From: Nematostella vectensis
Lineage: Eukaryota > Cnidaria > Anthozoa > Actiniaria > Edwardsiidae
Assembly: GCF_932526225.1 (NCBI RefSeq)
Contig: NC_064039.1
Span: 16,362,639 to 16,426,638, forward strand
Reading direction: 5' to 3'
Length of the DNA: 64,000 bases
Part shown: positions 14,321-28,900 of the stretch, piece after piece
Layout of the letters: every line of letters begins with the position of its first letter
Numbering within the stretch: position 1 is the stretch's first letter
Made by a program: the position numbers and the translations under genes
Notes under the pieces: model-generated
Database searches by the model: none
Told to the model about the DNA's origin: nothing
The model's input: the letters and a program-made list of their open reading frames with translations, nothing else

Positions 14321-17300
14321 AAGCCGCAAGACCAGGACAAGCAAGCCGCAAGACAAAGACAAGCAAGCCGCAAGACCAAGACAAGCAAGCCGCAAGACCA
14401 AGACAAGCAAGCCGCAAGACCAAGACAAGCACGCCGCAAGACCAAGACGAGCAGGCCGCAAGACCAAGACGAGCAGGCCGCAAGACCAAGACAAGCAAGC
14501 AGCAAGACGCAAGACAAGCAAGCAGCAAGACGCAAGACAAGCAAGCCGCAAGACAAGCAAGCCGCAAGACAAGCAAGCCGCAAGACCAAGACAAGCAAGC
14601 CGCAAGACCAGCAAGACCAAGACAAGCAAGACGCAAGAAAAAGACAAGCAAGGCCAAGCCAAGCAAGCCGCAAGGCCAAGACAAGCAAGGCCAAGCCAAG
14701 CAAGCCGCAAGGCCAAGACAAGCAAGCCACAAGACCAAGACAAGCAAGCCACAAGACCAAGACAAGCAAGAACAAGCCAAGCAAGCTGCAAGAAAAAGAC
14801 AGGCAAGACCAAGACAAGCAAGCCGCAAGCCACAAGACCAAGACAAGCAAGCAGCAAGAAAAAGACAAGCAAGAACAAGCCAAGCAAGCCGCAAGAAAAA
14901 GACAAGCAAGAACAAGCCAAGCAAGCCGCAAGACCAGGGCAAGCAAGCCGCAAGACCAAGACAAGCAAGCCGCAAGACAAGCAAGCCGCAAGACAAGCAA
15001 GCCGCAAGACAAGCAAGCCGCAAGACAAGCAAGCCGCAAGACAAGCAAGTCAAAAGACCAAGACAAGCAATCCGCAAGACCAAGAAAAGCAAGCCGCAAG
15101 ACCAAGACAAGCAAGCCGCAAGACCAAGACAAGCAAGCCGCAAGACCAAGACAAGCAAGCCGCAAGACCAAGACAAGCAAGCCGCAAGACCAAGACAAGC
15201 AAGCCGCAAGACCAAGACAAGCAAGCCGCAAGACCAAGACAAGCAAGACCAAGACAAGCAAGCCGCAAGACCAAGACAAGCAAGACCAAGACAAGCAAGC
15301 CGCAAGAGAAGCAAGCCGCAAGACCAAGACAAGCAAGCCGCAAGACCAAGACAAGAAAGCCGCAAGATCAAGACAAGCAAGCCGCAAGACAAAGACAAGC
15401 AAGCCGCAAGACCAAGACAAGCAAGACGCAAGACAGGCAAGCCACAAGCCGCAAGACCAGGACAAGCAAGCCGCAAGACCAAGACAAGCAAGCCGCAAGA
15501 CCAAGACAAGCAAGCCGCAAGACAAGCAAGACGCAAGACAAGCAAGCAGCAAGACGCAGAAAAGCAAGAACAAGCCAAGCAAGCTGCAAGACCAAGCCAA
15601 GCAAGATGCAAGACAAAGACAAGCAATCCGCAAGACAAGCAAGCCGCAAGACAAGCAAGCTGCAAGACCAAGACAAGCAAGCCGCAAGACCAAGACAAGC
15701 AAGCCGCAAGACCAAGACAAGCAAGAACAAGACAAGCAAGCCGCAAGAAAAAGACAAGCAAGAACAAGCCAAGCAAGCCGCAAGACCAAGACAAGCAAGC
15801 CGCAAGACCAGGACAAGCAAGCCGCAAGACAAAGACAAGCAAGCCGCAAGACAAAGACAAGCAAGCCGCAAGACCAAGACAAGCAAGCCGCAAGACCAAG
15901 ACAAGCAAGCCGCAAGACCAAGACAAGCAGGCCGCAAGACCAAGACAAGAAAGCCGCAAGCCCAAGACAAGCAAGCCGCAAGCCCAAGACAAGCAAGCCG
16001 CAAGACAAGCAAGCAGCAAGACGCAAGACAAGCAAGCCGCAAGACCAAGACAAGAAAGCCGCAAGACCAAGACAAGCAGGCCGCAAGACCAAGACAAGCA
16101 AGCCGCAAGACCAAGACAAGCAAGCCGCAAGATGCAAGACGAGCAAGACGAGCAAGACGCAAGACAAGCAAGCAGCAAGACGCAAGACAAGCAAGCCGCA
16201 AGACCAAGACAAGCAAGCCGCAAGACCAGCAAGACCAAGACAAGCAAGCTGCAAGAAAAAGACAAGCAAGAACAAGACAAGCAAGCGGCAAGAAAAAGAC
16301 AAGCAAGGCCAAGCCAAGCAAGCCGCAAGGCCAAGACAAGCAAGCCGCAAGACCAAGACAAGCAAGCCACAAGACCAAGACAAGCAAGCCACAAGACCAA
16401 GACAAGCAAGCCACAAGACCAAGACAAGCAAGCCGCAAGACCAAGACAAGCAAGCCGCAAGACCAAGACAAGCAAGCCACAGAACAAGACAAGCAAGCCG
16501 CAAGACCAGGACAAGCAAGCCGCAAGACCAAGACAAGCAAGCCGCAAGACCAAGACAAGCAAGCCGCAAGACCAAGACAAGCAAGCCGCAAGACAAGCAA
16601 GTCGCAAGACCAAGACAAGCAAGCCGCAAGCCCCAAGACAAGCAAGCCGCAAGCCCCAAGACAAGCAAGCCGCAAGCCCCAAGACAAGCAAGCCGCAAGC
16701 CCCAAGACAAGCAAGCCGCAAGCCCCAAGACAAGCAAGCCGCAAGACCAAGACAAGCAAGCTGCAAGACCAAGACAAGCAAGCTGCAAGACCAAGACAAG
16801 CAAGCTGCAAGACCAAGACAAGCAAGCTGCAAGACAAGCAAGACCAAGAAAAGCAAGCCGCAAGAAAAAGACAAGCAAGCCGCAAGAAAAAGACAAGCAA
16901 GCCGCAAGACCAAGACAAGCAAGCCGCAAGACCAAGACAAGCAAGCCGCAAGAAAAAGACAAGCAAGCCGCAAGAAAAAGACAAGCAAGAACAAGACAAG
17001 CAAGACCAAGACAAGCAAGCCTCAAGACCAAGACAAGCAAGCCTCAAGACCAAGACAAGCAAGCAGCAAGACCAAGGCAAGCAAGCCGCAAGACCAAGAC
17101 AAGCAAGCCGCAAGACCAAGACAAGCAAGACCAAGACAAGCAAGCCACAAGAAAAAGACAAGCAAGCCGCAAGACCAAGACAAGCAAGCCGCAAGAAAAA
17201 GACAAGCAAGCCGCAGGAAAAAGACAAGCAAGCCGAAAGGCCAAGACAAGCAAGCCGCAAGACCAAGACAAGAAAGCCGCGAGACCAAGACAAGAAAGCC

Positions 17301-20300
17301 GCAAGACCAAGACAAGCAAGCCGCAAGACCAAAATAAGCAAGCCGCAAGACCAAAATAAGCAAGCCGCAAGACCAAAATAAGCAAGCCACAGAACAAGAC
17401 AAGCAAGCCACAGAACAAGACAAGCAAGCAGCAAGACCAAGACAAGCAAGCAGCAAGACCAAGACAAGCAAGCAGCAAGACAAGCAAGCCGCAAGACAAG
17501 CAAGCCGCAAGACAAGCAAGTCGCAAGACAAGCAAGCCACAAGCCCCAAGACAAGCAAGCCACAAGCCCCAAGACAAGCAAGCTGCAAGCCCCAAGACAA
17601 GCAAGCTGCAAGACCAAGACAAGCAAGCCACAAGCCCCAAGACAAGCAAGCCACAAGCCCCAAGACAAGCAAGCAACAAGCCCCAAGACAAGCAAGCAAC
17701 AAACCCCAAGACAAGCAAGCAACAAGCCCCAAGACAAGCAAGCAACAAGCCCCAAGACAAGCAAGCTGCAAGCCCCAAGACAAGCAAGCCGCAAGCCCCA
17801 AGACAAGCAAGCCGCAAGACCAAGACAAGCAAGCCGCAAGACCAAGACAAGCAAGCTGCAAGACCAAGACAAGCAAGCTGCAAGACAAGCAAGACCAAGA
17901 CAAGCAAGCCGCAAGAAAAAGACAAGCAAGAACAAGACAAGCAAGCCGCAAGAAAAAGACAAGCAAGAACAAGACAAGCAAGCCGCAAGAAAAAGACAAG
18001 AAAGCCGCAAGACCGAGTCAAGCAAGCCGCAAGACCAAGACAAGCAAGCCGCAAGACCAAGACAACCAAGCCGCAAGACCGAGCCAAGCAAGCCGCAAGA
18101 CCAAGACAAGCAAGCCGCAAAACCAAGACAAGCAAGCCGCAAGACCAGGACAAGCAAGCCACAAGACCAAGACAAGCAAGCCACAAGACCAAGACAAGCA
18201 AGCCGCAAGACCAAGACAAGCAAGCCGCAAGACCAAGACAAGCAAGCCACAGAACAAGACAAGCAAGCCGCAAGACCAGGACAAGCAAGCCGCAAGACCA
18301 AGACAAGCAAGCAGCAAGACCAAGACAAGCAAGCCGCAAGACCAAGACAAGCAAGCCGCAAGACAAGCAAGTCGCAAGACCAAGACAAGCAAGCCGCAAG
18401 CCCCAAGACAAGCAAGCCGCAAGCCCCAAGACAAGCAAGCCGCAAGCCCCAAGACAAGCAAGCCGCAAGCCCCAAGACAAGCAAGCCGCAAGCCCTAAGA
18501 CAAGCAAGCCGCAAGACCAAGACAAGCAAGCTGCAAGACCAAGACAAGCAAGCTGCAAGACCAAGACAAGCAAGCTGCAAGACCAAGACAAGCAAGCTGC
18601 AAGACAAGCAAGACCAAGAAAAGCAAGCCGCAAGAAAAAGACAAGCAAGCCGCAAGAAAAAGACAAGCAAGCCGCAAGACCAAGACAAGCAAGCCGCAAG
18701 ACCAAGACAAGCAAGCCGCAAGAAAAAGACAAGCAAGCCGCAAGAAAAAGACAAGCAAGAACAAGACAAGCAAGACCAAGACAAGCAAGCCTCAAGACCA
18801 AGACAAGCAAGCCTCAAGACCAAGACAAGCAAGCAGCAAGACCAAGGCAAGCAAGCCTCAAGACCAAGACAAGCAAGCCGCAAGACCAAGACAAGCAAGC
18901 CGCAAGACCAAGACAAGCAAGACCAAGACAAGCAAGCCACAAGAAAAAGACAAGCAAGCCGCAAGACCAAGACAAGCAAGCCGCAAGAAAAAGACAAGCA
19001 AGCCGCAGGAAAAAGACAAGCAAGCCGAAAGGCCAAGACAAGCAAGCCGCAAGACCAAGACAAGAAAGCCGCGAGACCAAGACAAGAAAGCCGCAAGACC
19101 AAGACAAGCAAGCCGCAAGACCAAAATAAGCAAGCCGCAAGACCAAAATAAGCAAGCCGCAAGACCAAAATAAGCAAGCCACAGAACAAGACAAGCAAGC
19201 CACAGAACAAGACAAGCAAGCAGCAAGACCAAGACAAGCAAGCAGCAAGACCAAGACAAGCAAGCCGCAAGACAAGCAAGCCGCAAGACAAGCAAGTCGC
19301 AAGACCAAGACAAGCAAGACACAAGCCCCAAGACAAGCAAGCCACAAGCCCCAAGACAAGCAAGCCACAAGCCCCAAGACAAGCAAGCTGCAAGCCCCAA
19401 GACAAGCAAGCTGCAAGACCAAGACAAGCAAGCCACAAGCCCCAAGACAAGCAAGCCACAAGCCCCAAGACAAGCAAGCAACAAGCCCCAAGACAAGCAA
19501 GCAACAAACCCCAAGACAAGCAAGCAACAAGCCCCAAGACAAGCAAGCAACAAGCCCCAAGACAAGCAAGCTGCAAGCCCCAAGACAAGCAAGCCGCAAG
19601 CCCCAAGACAAGCAAGCCGCAAGACCAAGACAAGCAAGCCGCAAGACCAAGACAAGCAAGCTGCAAGACCAAGACAAGCAAGCTGCAAGACAAGCAAGAC
19701 CAAGACAAGCAAGCCGCAAGAAAAAGACAAGCAAGAACAAGACAAGCAAGCCGCAAGAAAAAGACAAGCAAGAACAAGACAAGCAAGCCGCAAGAAAAAG
19801 ACAAGAAAGCCGCAAGACCGAGTCAAGCAAGCCGCAAGACCAAGACAAGCAAGCCGCAAGACCAAGACAACCAAGCCGCAAGACCGAGCCAAGCAAGCCG
19901 CAAGACCAAGACAAGCAAGCCGCAAAACCAAGACAAGCAAGCCGCAAGACCAGGACAAGCAAGCCACAAGCCGCAAGACAAGCAAGCCGCAAGACCAAGA
20001 CAAGCAAGCCGCAAGACCAAGACAAGCAGGCCGCAAGACCAAGACAAGCAAGCCGCAAGACTAAGACAAGCAAGCCGTAAGACAAGCAAGCCGCAAGACG
20101 CAAGACAAGCAAGCCGCAAGCCGCAAGACCAGGACAAGCAAGCCGCAAAACAAAGACAAGCAGGCCGCAAGACCAAGACAAGCAGGCCGCAAGACCAAGA
20201 CAAGCAAGCCACAAGACCAAGACAAGCAAGCTGCAAGCCGCAAGACAAGCAAGCCGCAAGACAAGCAAGACGCAAGACAAGCAAGACCAAGACAAGCAAG

Positions 20301-23300
20301 CCGCAAGAAAAAGACAAGCAAGAACAAGACAAGCAAGCCGCAAGAAAAAGACAAGCAAGGCCAAGTCAAGCAAGCCGCAAGGCCAAGCCAAGCAAGCCGC
20401 AAGGCCAAGCCAAGCAAGCCGCAAGGCCAAGCCAAGCAAGCCGCAAGGCCAAGCCAAGCAAGCCGCAAGGCCAAGACAAGCAAGCCGCAAGACCAAGACA
20501 AGCAAGCCACAAGACCAAGACAAGCAAGCCGCAAGACCAAGACAAGCAAGCCACAAGACCAAGACAAGCAAGCCACAAGACCAAGACAAGCAAGCCACAA
20601 GACAAAGCCAAGGAAGCCGAAAGAAAAAGACAAGCAAGAACAAGCCAAGCAAGCTGCAAGAAAAAGACAGGCAAGACCAAGACAAGCAAGCCGCAAGCCG
20701 CAAGACAAGCAAGCAGCAAGCCAAGCAAGCCGCAAGACCAAGACAAGCAAGCCGCAAGACCAAGACAAGCAAGCCGCAAGAAAAAGACAAGCAAGAACAA
20801 GACAAGCAAGCTGCAAGACCAAGCCAAGCAAGATGCAAGACAAAGACAAGCAAGCCGCAAGACAAGCAAGTTGCAAGACCAAGACAAGCAAGCCGCAAGA
20901 CCAAGACAAGCAAGCCGCAAGACCAAGACAAGCAAGCCACAAGACAAGCAAGCTGCAAGACCAAGACAAGCAAGAACAAGCCAAGCAAGCCGCAAGACCA
21001 ATACAAGCAAGCCGCAAGACAAGCAAGCCGCAAGACCAAGACAAGCAAGAACAAGCCAAGCAAGATGCAAGACCAAGACAAGCAAGCCGCAAGACCAAGA
21101 CAAGCAAGCCGCAAGACCAAGGCAAGCAAGCCTGAAGACCAAGACAAACAAGTAGCAAGACCAAGACAAGCAAGACAAAGACAAGCAAGCCGCAAGAAAA
21201 AGACAAGCAAGACCAAGACAAGCAAGCCGCAAGCCGCAAGACAAGCAAGCCGCAAGACCAAGACAAGCAAGCCGCAAGACCAAGACAAGCAAGCCGCAAG
21301 ACCAAGACAAGCAAGCCGCAAGACAAGCAGGCCGCAAGACCAAGACAAGCAAGCCGCAAGACTAAGACAAGCAAGCCGTAATACAAGCAAGCCGCAAGAC
21401 GCAAGACAAGCAAGCCACAAGCCGCAAGACAAGCAAGCCGCAAGACCAGGACAAGCAAGCCGCAAGACAAAGACAAGCAAGCCGCAAGACCAAGACAAGC
21501 AAGCTGCAAGACCAAGACAAGCAGGCCGCAAGACCAAGACAAGCAAGCCGCAAGACCAAGACAAGCAAGCCGCAAGACGCAAGACGAGCAAGACGCAAGA
21601 CAAGCAAGCAGCAAGACGCAAGACAAGCAAGCCGCAAGACCAAGACAAGCAAGCCGCAAGACCAAGACAAGCAAGCCGCAAGACCAGCAAGACCAAGACA
21701 AGCAAGACGCAAGAAAAAGACAAGCAAGAACAAGACAAGCAAGCGGCAAGAAAAAGACAAGCAAGCGGCAAGCCAAGCAAGCCGCAAGGCCAAGCCAAGC
21801 AAGCCGCAAGGCAAAGAGAAGCAAGCCGCAAGACCAAGACAAGGAAGCCGCAAGACCAAGACAAGCAAGCCACAAGACCAAGACAAGCAAGCCACAAGAC
21901 AAAGCCAAGGAAGCCGAAAGAAAAAGACAAGCAAGAACAAGCCAAGCAAGCTGCAAGAAAAGGACAGGCAAGACCAAGACAAGCAAGCCGCAAGCCGCAA
22001 GACAAGGAAGCCGCAAGACAAGGAAGCCGCAAGCCCAAGACAAGCAAGCAGCAAGAAAAAGACAAGCAAGACAAAGGCAACCAAGCCGCAAGACCAAGAC
22101 AAGCAAGCCGCAAGACCAAGACAAGCAAGCCGCAAGCCGCAAGAGAAGCAAGCCGCAAGACCAAGACAAGCAAGCCACAAGACCAAGACAAGCAAGCCGC
22201 AAGACCAAGACAAGCAAGCCGCAAGACAAGCAGGCCGCAAGACCAAGACAAGCAAGCCGCAAGACTAAGACAAGCAAGCCGTAAGACAAGCAAGCCGTAA
22301 GACAAGCAAGCCGCAAGACGCAAGACAAGCAAGCCACAAGCCGCAAGCCGCAAGACAAGCAAGCCGCAAGACAAGCAAGCCACAAGCCGCAAGCCGCAAG
22401 ACAAGCAAGCCGCAAGACCAGGACAAGCAAGCCGCAAGACCAAGACAAGCAAGCCGCAAGACCAAGACAAGCAAGCCGCAAGACGCAAGGCAAGCAAGCC
22501 TGAAGACCAAGACAAACAAGTAGCAAGACCAAGACAAGCAAGACAAAGACAAGCAAGCCGCAAGAAAAAGACAAGCAAGACCAAGACAAGCAAGCCGCAA
22601 GCCGCAAGACAAGCAAGCCGCAAGACCAAGACAAGCAAGCCGCAAGACCAAGACAAGCAAGCCGCAAGACAAGCAGGCCGCAAGACCAAGACAAGCAAGC
22701 CGCAAGACTAAGACAAGCAAGCCGTAATACAAGCAAGCCGCAAGACGCAAGACAAGCAAGCCACAAGCCGCAAGACAAGCAAGCCGCAAGACCAGGACAA
22801 GCAGGCCGCAAGACCAAGACAAGCAAGCTGCAAGACCAAGACAAGCAAGCCGCAAGACGCAAGATGAGCAAGACGCAAGACAAGCAAGCAGCAAGACGCA
22901 AGACAAGCAAGCAGCAAGACTCAAGACAAGCAAGCCGCAAGACCAAGACAAGCAAGCCGCAAGACCAAGACAAGCAAGCCGCAAGACCAGCAAGACCAAG
23001 ACAAGCAAGCCGCAAGAAAAAGACAAGCAAGAACAAGACAAGCAAGCGGCAAGAAAAAGACAAGCAAGCGGCAAGCCAAGCAAGCCGCAAGGCCAAGCCA
23101 AGCAAGCCGCAAGGCAAAGAGAAGCAAGCCGCAAGACCAAGACAAGGAAGCCGCAAGACCAAGACAAGCAAGCCACAAGACCAAGACAAGCAAGCCACAA
23201 GACCAAGACAAGCAAGCCACAAGACAAAGCCAAGGAAGCCGAAAGAAAAAGACAAGCAAGAACAAGCCAAGCAAGCTGCAAGAAAAGGACAGGCAAGACC

Positions 23301-26300
23301 AAGACAAGCAAGCCGCAAGCCGCAAGACAAGCAAGCCGCAAGACAAGGAAGCCGCAAGCCGCAAGACAAGCAAGCCGCAAGACAAGGAAGCCGCAAGCCC
23401 AAGACAAGCAAGCAGCAAGAAAAAGACAAGCAAGAACAAGCCAAGCAAGCCGCAAGAAAAAGACAAGCAAGATGCAAGACAAAGACAACCAAGACGCAAG
23501 ACCAAGACAAGCAAGCCGCAAGACCAAGACAAGCAAGCCGCAAGCCGCGAGAGAAGCAAACCGCAAGACCAAGACAAGCAAACCGCAAGACCAAGACAAG
23601 CAAGCCGCAAGACCAAGACAAGCAAGCCACAAGACCAAGACAAGCAAGCCGCAAGACCAAGACAAGCAAGCCGAAAGACAAGCAGGCCGCAAGACCAAGA
23701 CAAGCAAGCCGCAAGACTAAGACAAGCAAGCCGTAAGACAAGCAAGCCGCAAGACGCAAGACAAGCAAGCCACAAGCCGCAAGCCAAGCAAGCCGCAAGA
23801 CCAGGACAAGCAAGCCGCAAGACCAAGACAAGCAAGCCGCAAGACCAAGACAAGCAAGCCGCAAGACGCAAGACGAGCAAGACGCAAGATAAGCAAGCAG
23901 CAAGACGCAAGACGAGCAAGACGCAAGACAAGCAAGCCGCAAGACCAAGACAAGCAAGCCGCAAGACCAGCAAGACCAAGACAAGCAAGCCGCAAGAAAA
24001 AGACAAGCAAGAACAAGACAAGCAAGCGGCAAGAAAAAGACAAGCAAGGCCAAGCCAAGCAAGCCGCAAGACCAAGACAAGCAAGCCACAAGACCAAGAC
24101 AAGCAAGCCACAAGACCAAGACAAGCAAGCCACAAGACCAAGACAAGCAAGCCGCAAGACCAAGACAAGCAAGCCGCAAGACCAAGACAAGCAAGCCGCA
24201 AGACCAGGACAAGCAAGCCGCAAGACCAAGACAAGCAAGCCGCAAGACCAGGACAAGCAAGCCGCAAGACCAAGACAAGCAAGCCGCAAGACCAAGACAA
24301 GCAAGCCGCAAGACCAAGACAAGCAAGCCGCAAGCCGCCAGACAAGCAAGCCGCAAGACAAGCAAGCCGCAAGACAAGCAAGCCGCAAGACAAGCAAGCC
24401 GCAAGACAAGCAAGCCGCAAGACAAGCAAGCCGCAAGACAAGCAAGCCGCAAGACAAGAAGGTCGCAAGACCAAGACAAGCAAGCCACAAGCCCCAAGAC
24501 AAGCAAGCCGCAAGCCCCAAGACAAGCAAGCCGCAAGACCAAGGCAAGCAAGCCACAAGACGCAAGACATGCAAGCCGCAAGACAAGCAAGACAAGCAAG
24601 CCGCAAGAAAAAGACAAGCAAGAACAAGCCAAGCAAGCCGCAAGAACAAGCCAAGCAAGATGCAAGACAAAGACAACCAAGCCGCAAGACCAAGACAAGC
24701 AAGCCGCAAGACCAAGACAAGCAAGCCGCAAGAAAAAGACAAGCAAGAACAAGCCAAGCAAGCCGCAAGAAAAAGACAAGCAAGACCAAGCCAAGCAAGC
24801 CGCAAGAACAAGCCAAGCAAGATGCAAGACAAAGACAACCAAGCCGCAAGACCAAGACAAGCAAGCCGCAAGACCAAGACAAGCAAGCCGCAAGACCAAG
24901 ACAAGCAAGCCGCAAGAGAAGCAAACCGCAAGACCAAGACAAGCAAGCCGCAAGACCAAGACAAGCAAGCCGCAAGACCAAGACAAGCAAGCCACAAGAC
25001 CAAGACAAGCAAGCCGCAAGACCAAGACAAGCAAGCCGCAAGACAAGCAGGCCGCAAGACCAAGACAAGCAAGCCGCAAGACGCAAGACAAGCAAGCCGC
25101 AACACCAGGACAAGCAAGCCGCAAGACAAAGACAAGCAAGCCGCAAGACCAAGACAAGCAAGCCGCAAGACCAAGACAAGCAAGCCGCAAGACCAAGACA
25201 AGCAAGCCGCAAGACCAAGACAAGCAAGCCGCAAGACCAAGACAAGCAAGCCGCAAGACGAGCAAGACGCAAGACAAGCAAGCAGCAAGACGCAAGACAA
25301 GCAAGCCGCAAGACCAAGACAAGCAAGCCGCAAGACCAGCAAGACCAAGACAAGCAAGCCGCAAGAAAAAGACAAGCAAGCCGCAAGACAAGCAGGCCGC
25401 AAGACCAAGACAAGCAAGCCGCAAGCCCCAAGACAAGCAAGCCGCAAGACCAAGGCAAGCAAGCCACAAGACGCAAGACATGCAAGCCGCAAGACAAGCA
25501 AGACAAGCAAGCCGCAAGAAAAAGACAAGCAAGAACAAGCCAAGCAAGCCGCAAGAACAAGCCAAGCAAGATGCAAGACAAAGACAACCAAGCCGCAAGA
25601 CCAAGACAAGCAAGCCGCAAGACCAAGACAAGCAAGCCGCAAGAAAAAGACAAGCAAGAACAAGCCAAGCAAGCCGCAAGAAAAAGACAAGCAAGACCAA
25701 GCCAAGCAAGCCGCAAGAACAAGCCAAGCAAGATGCAAGACAAAGACAACCAAGCCGCAAGACCAAGACAAGCAAGCCGCAAGACCAAGACAAGCAAGCC
25801 GCAAGACCAAGACAAGCAAGCCGCAAGAGAAGCAAACCGCAAGACCAAGACAAGCAAGCCGCAAGACCAAGACAAGCAAGCCGCAAGACCAAGACAAGCA
25901 AGCCACAAGACCAAGACAAGCAAGCCGCAAGACCAAGACAAGCAAGCCGCAAGACAAGCAGGCCGCAAGACCAAGACAAGCAAGCCGCAAGACGCAAGAC
26001 GCAAGACAAGCAAGCCGCAACACCAGGACAAGCAAGCCGCAAGACAAAGACAAGCAAGCCGCAAGACCAAGACAAGCAAGCCGCAAGACCAAGACAAGCA
26101 AGCCGCAAGACCAAGACAAGCAAGCCGCAAGACCAAGACAAGCAAGCCGCAAGACCAAGACAAGCAAGCCGCAAGACCAAGACAAGCAAGCCGCAAGACG
26201 AGCAAGACGCAAGACAAGCAAGCAGCAAGACGCAAGACAAGCAAGCCGCAAGACCAAGACAAGCAAGCCGCAAGACCAGCAAGACCAAGACAAGCAAGCC
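14321..26300 (+). repeat. Satellite macro-repeat, copy B (about 11.9 kb)
   Basis: This is the tandem partner of copy A. In the translated minus frames the 978 bp at 17022-17999 differ from 5124-6101 at only two residues, traceable to single-base changes near 5326 and 5886. Copies A and B are therefore nearly identical there. The right limit is approximate: the order of variants stops matching copy A near 26300, after the last shared block (13634 against 25480). Confidence 0.85.
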
Positions 26301-27039
26301 GCAAGAAAAAGACAAGCAAGCCGCAAGACCAAGACAAGCAAGCAGCAAGACCAAGACAAGCAAGCCGCAAGACCAAGACAAGCAAGCCGCAAGACAAGCA
26401 AGCCGCAAGACAAGCAAGTCGCAAGACCAAGACAAGCAAGCCGCAAGCCCCAAGACAAGCAAGCCGCAAGACCAAGGCAAGCAAGCCACAAGACGCAAGA
26501 CAAGCAAGCCGCAAGACAAGCAAGACAAGCAAGCCGCGAGAAAAAGACAAGCAAGAACAAGCCAAGCAAGCCGCAAGAAAAAGACAAGCAAGAACAAGCC
26601 AAGCAAGCCGCAAGACCAAGCCAAGCAAGATGCAAGACCAAGACAAGCAAGCCGCAAGACCAAGACAAGCAAGCCGCAAGACCAAGAAAAGCAAGCCGCA
26701 AGACCAAGACAAGCAAGCTGCAAGACCAAGACAAGCAAGCAGCAAGACCAAGGCAAGCAAGCCTGAAGACCAAGACAAACAAGCAGCAAGACCAAGACAA
26801 ACAAGCAGCAAGACCAAGACAAGCAAGAACAAAACAAGCAAGCCGCAAGAAAAAGACAAGCAAGAACAAGACAAGCAAGACCAAGACAAGCAAGCCTCAA
26901 GACCAAGATAAGCAAGCCGCAAGACCAAGACAAGCAAGCTGCAAGACCAAGACAAGCAAGCAGCAAGACCAAGACAAGCAAGAACAAGACAAGCAAGCTG
27001 CAAGAAAAAGACAAGCAAGACCAAGACAAGCAAGCCTCA

Positions 27040-28900
27040 AGACCAAGATAAGCAAGCCTCAAGACCAAGACAAGCAAGCCTCAAGACCAAGACAAGCAAG
27101 CAGCAAGACCAATACAAGCAAGACGCAAGGCCAAGGCAAGCAAGCAGCAAGACCAAGGCAAGCAAGCCGCAAGACCAAGACAAGCAAGCCGCAAGAAAAA
27201 GACAAGCAAGCCGCAAGAAAAAGACAAGCAAGCCGCAAGACCAAAATAAGCAAGCCGCAAGACCAAGACAAGCAAGCCACAGAAGCCGCAAGACAAGCAA
27301 GTCGCAAGACCAAGACAAGCAAGCCACAAGCCCCAAGACAAGCAAGCCGCAAGCCCCAAGACAAGCAAGCTGCAAGCCCCAAGACAAGCAAGCTGCAAAA
27401 CCAAGACAAGCAAGCTGCAAGACCAAGACAAGCAAGCCACAAGACGCAAGACAAGCAAGCCGCAAGACAAGCAAGACAAGCAAGCCGCGAGAAAAAGACA
27501 AGCAAGAACAAGCCAAGCAAGCCGCAAGAAAAAGACAAGCAAGAACAAGCCAAGCAAGCCGCAAGACCAAGCCAAGCAAGATGCAAGACCAAGACAAGCA
27601 AGCCGCAAGACCAAGACAAGCAAGCCGCAAGACCAAGACAAGCAAGCCGCAAGACCAAGACAAGCAAGCAGCAAGACCAAGGCAAGCAAGCCTGAAGACC
27701 AAGACAAACAAGCAGCAAGACCAAGACAAACAAGCAGCAAGACCAAGACAAGCAAGAACAAAACAAGCAAGCCGCAAGAAAAAGACAAGCAAGAACAAGA
27801 CAAGCAAGACCAAGACAAGCAAGCCTCAAGACCAAGATAAGCAAGCCGCAAGACCAAGACAAGCAAGCTGCAAGACCAAGACAAGCAAGCAGCAAGACCA
27901 AGACAAGCAAGAACAAGACAAGCAAGCTGCAAGAAAAAGACAAGCAAGACCAAGACAAGCAAGCCTCAAGACCAAGATAAGCAAGCCTCAAGACCAAGAC
28001 AAGCAAGCAGCAAGACCAATACAAGCAAGACGCAAGGCCAAGGCAAGCAAGCAGCAAGACCAAGGCAAGCAAGCCGCAAGACCAAGACAAGCAAGCCGCA
28101 AGAAAAAGACAAGCAAGCCGCAAGACCAAAATAAGCAAGCCGCAAGACCAAGACAAGCAAGCCACAGAAGCCGCAAGACAAGCAAGTCGCAAGACCAAGA
28201 CAAGCAAGCCACAAGCCCCAAGACAAGCAAGCCGCAAGCCCCAAGACAAGCAAGCTGCAAGCCCCAAGACAAGCAAGCTGCAAAACCAAGACAAGCAAGC
28301 TGCAAGACCAAGACAAGCAAGCCACAGAAGCCGCAAGACAAGCAAGTCGCAAGACCAAGACAAGCAAGCCGCAAGCCCCAAGACAAGCAAGCTGCAAAAC
28401 CAAGACAAGCAAGCTGCAAGACCAAGACAAGCAAGCCGCAAGCCGCAAGAAAAAGACAAGCCGCAAGACCAAGACAAGCAAGCCGCAAGCCACAAGACCA
28501 AGCCAAGCAAGCAGCAAGAAAAAGACAAGCAAGAACAAGCCAAGCAAGCCGCAAGAAAAAGACAAGCAAGACCAAGCCAAGCAAGCCGCAAGAACAAGCC
28601 AAGCAAGATGCAAGACAAAGACAACCAAGCCGCAAGACCAAGACAAGCAAGCTGCAAGCCGCAAGACAAGCAAGCCGCAAGACCAAGGCAAGCAATCCGC
28701 AAGACCAAGACAAGCAAGCCACAAGACCAAGACAAGCAAGCCACAAGACCAAGACAAGCAAGCCGCAAGACCAAGACAAGCAAGCCGCAAGACAAGCAGG
28801 CCGCAAGACCAAGACAAGCAAGCCGCAAGACTAAGACAAGCAAGCCGTAAGACAAGCAAGCCGCAAGACGCAAGACAAGCAAGCCACAAGCCGCAAGCCG
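27040..28900 (+). repeat. Nested 0.93-kb duplication near the right part of the satellite
   Basis: A distinctive run of GATAAGCAAGCCTC followed by GACCAATACAAGCAAGACG occurs at about 27047 and again at about 27976, a spacing of 929 bp. The intervening order of variants matches in both copies. Similar 0.90-0.91-kb spacing separates the variants beginning at 12738 and 13634 and at 24569 and 25480. This gives an intermediate tier of higher-order structure. Boundaries are approximate. Confidence 0.65.

Noticed and set aside
20061-27077. 2338-codon minus-strand open frame, hydrophobic Leu/Cys-rich
   Set aside because: This is antisense of the same satellite; openness is explained by lack of T on the plus strand. 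No splice sites, domain or frame constraint.
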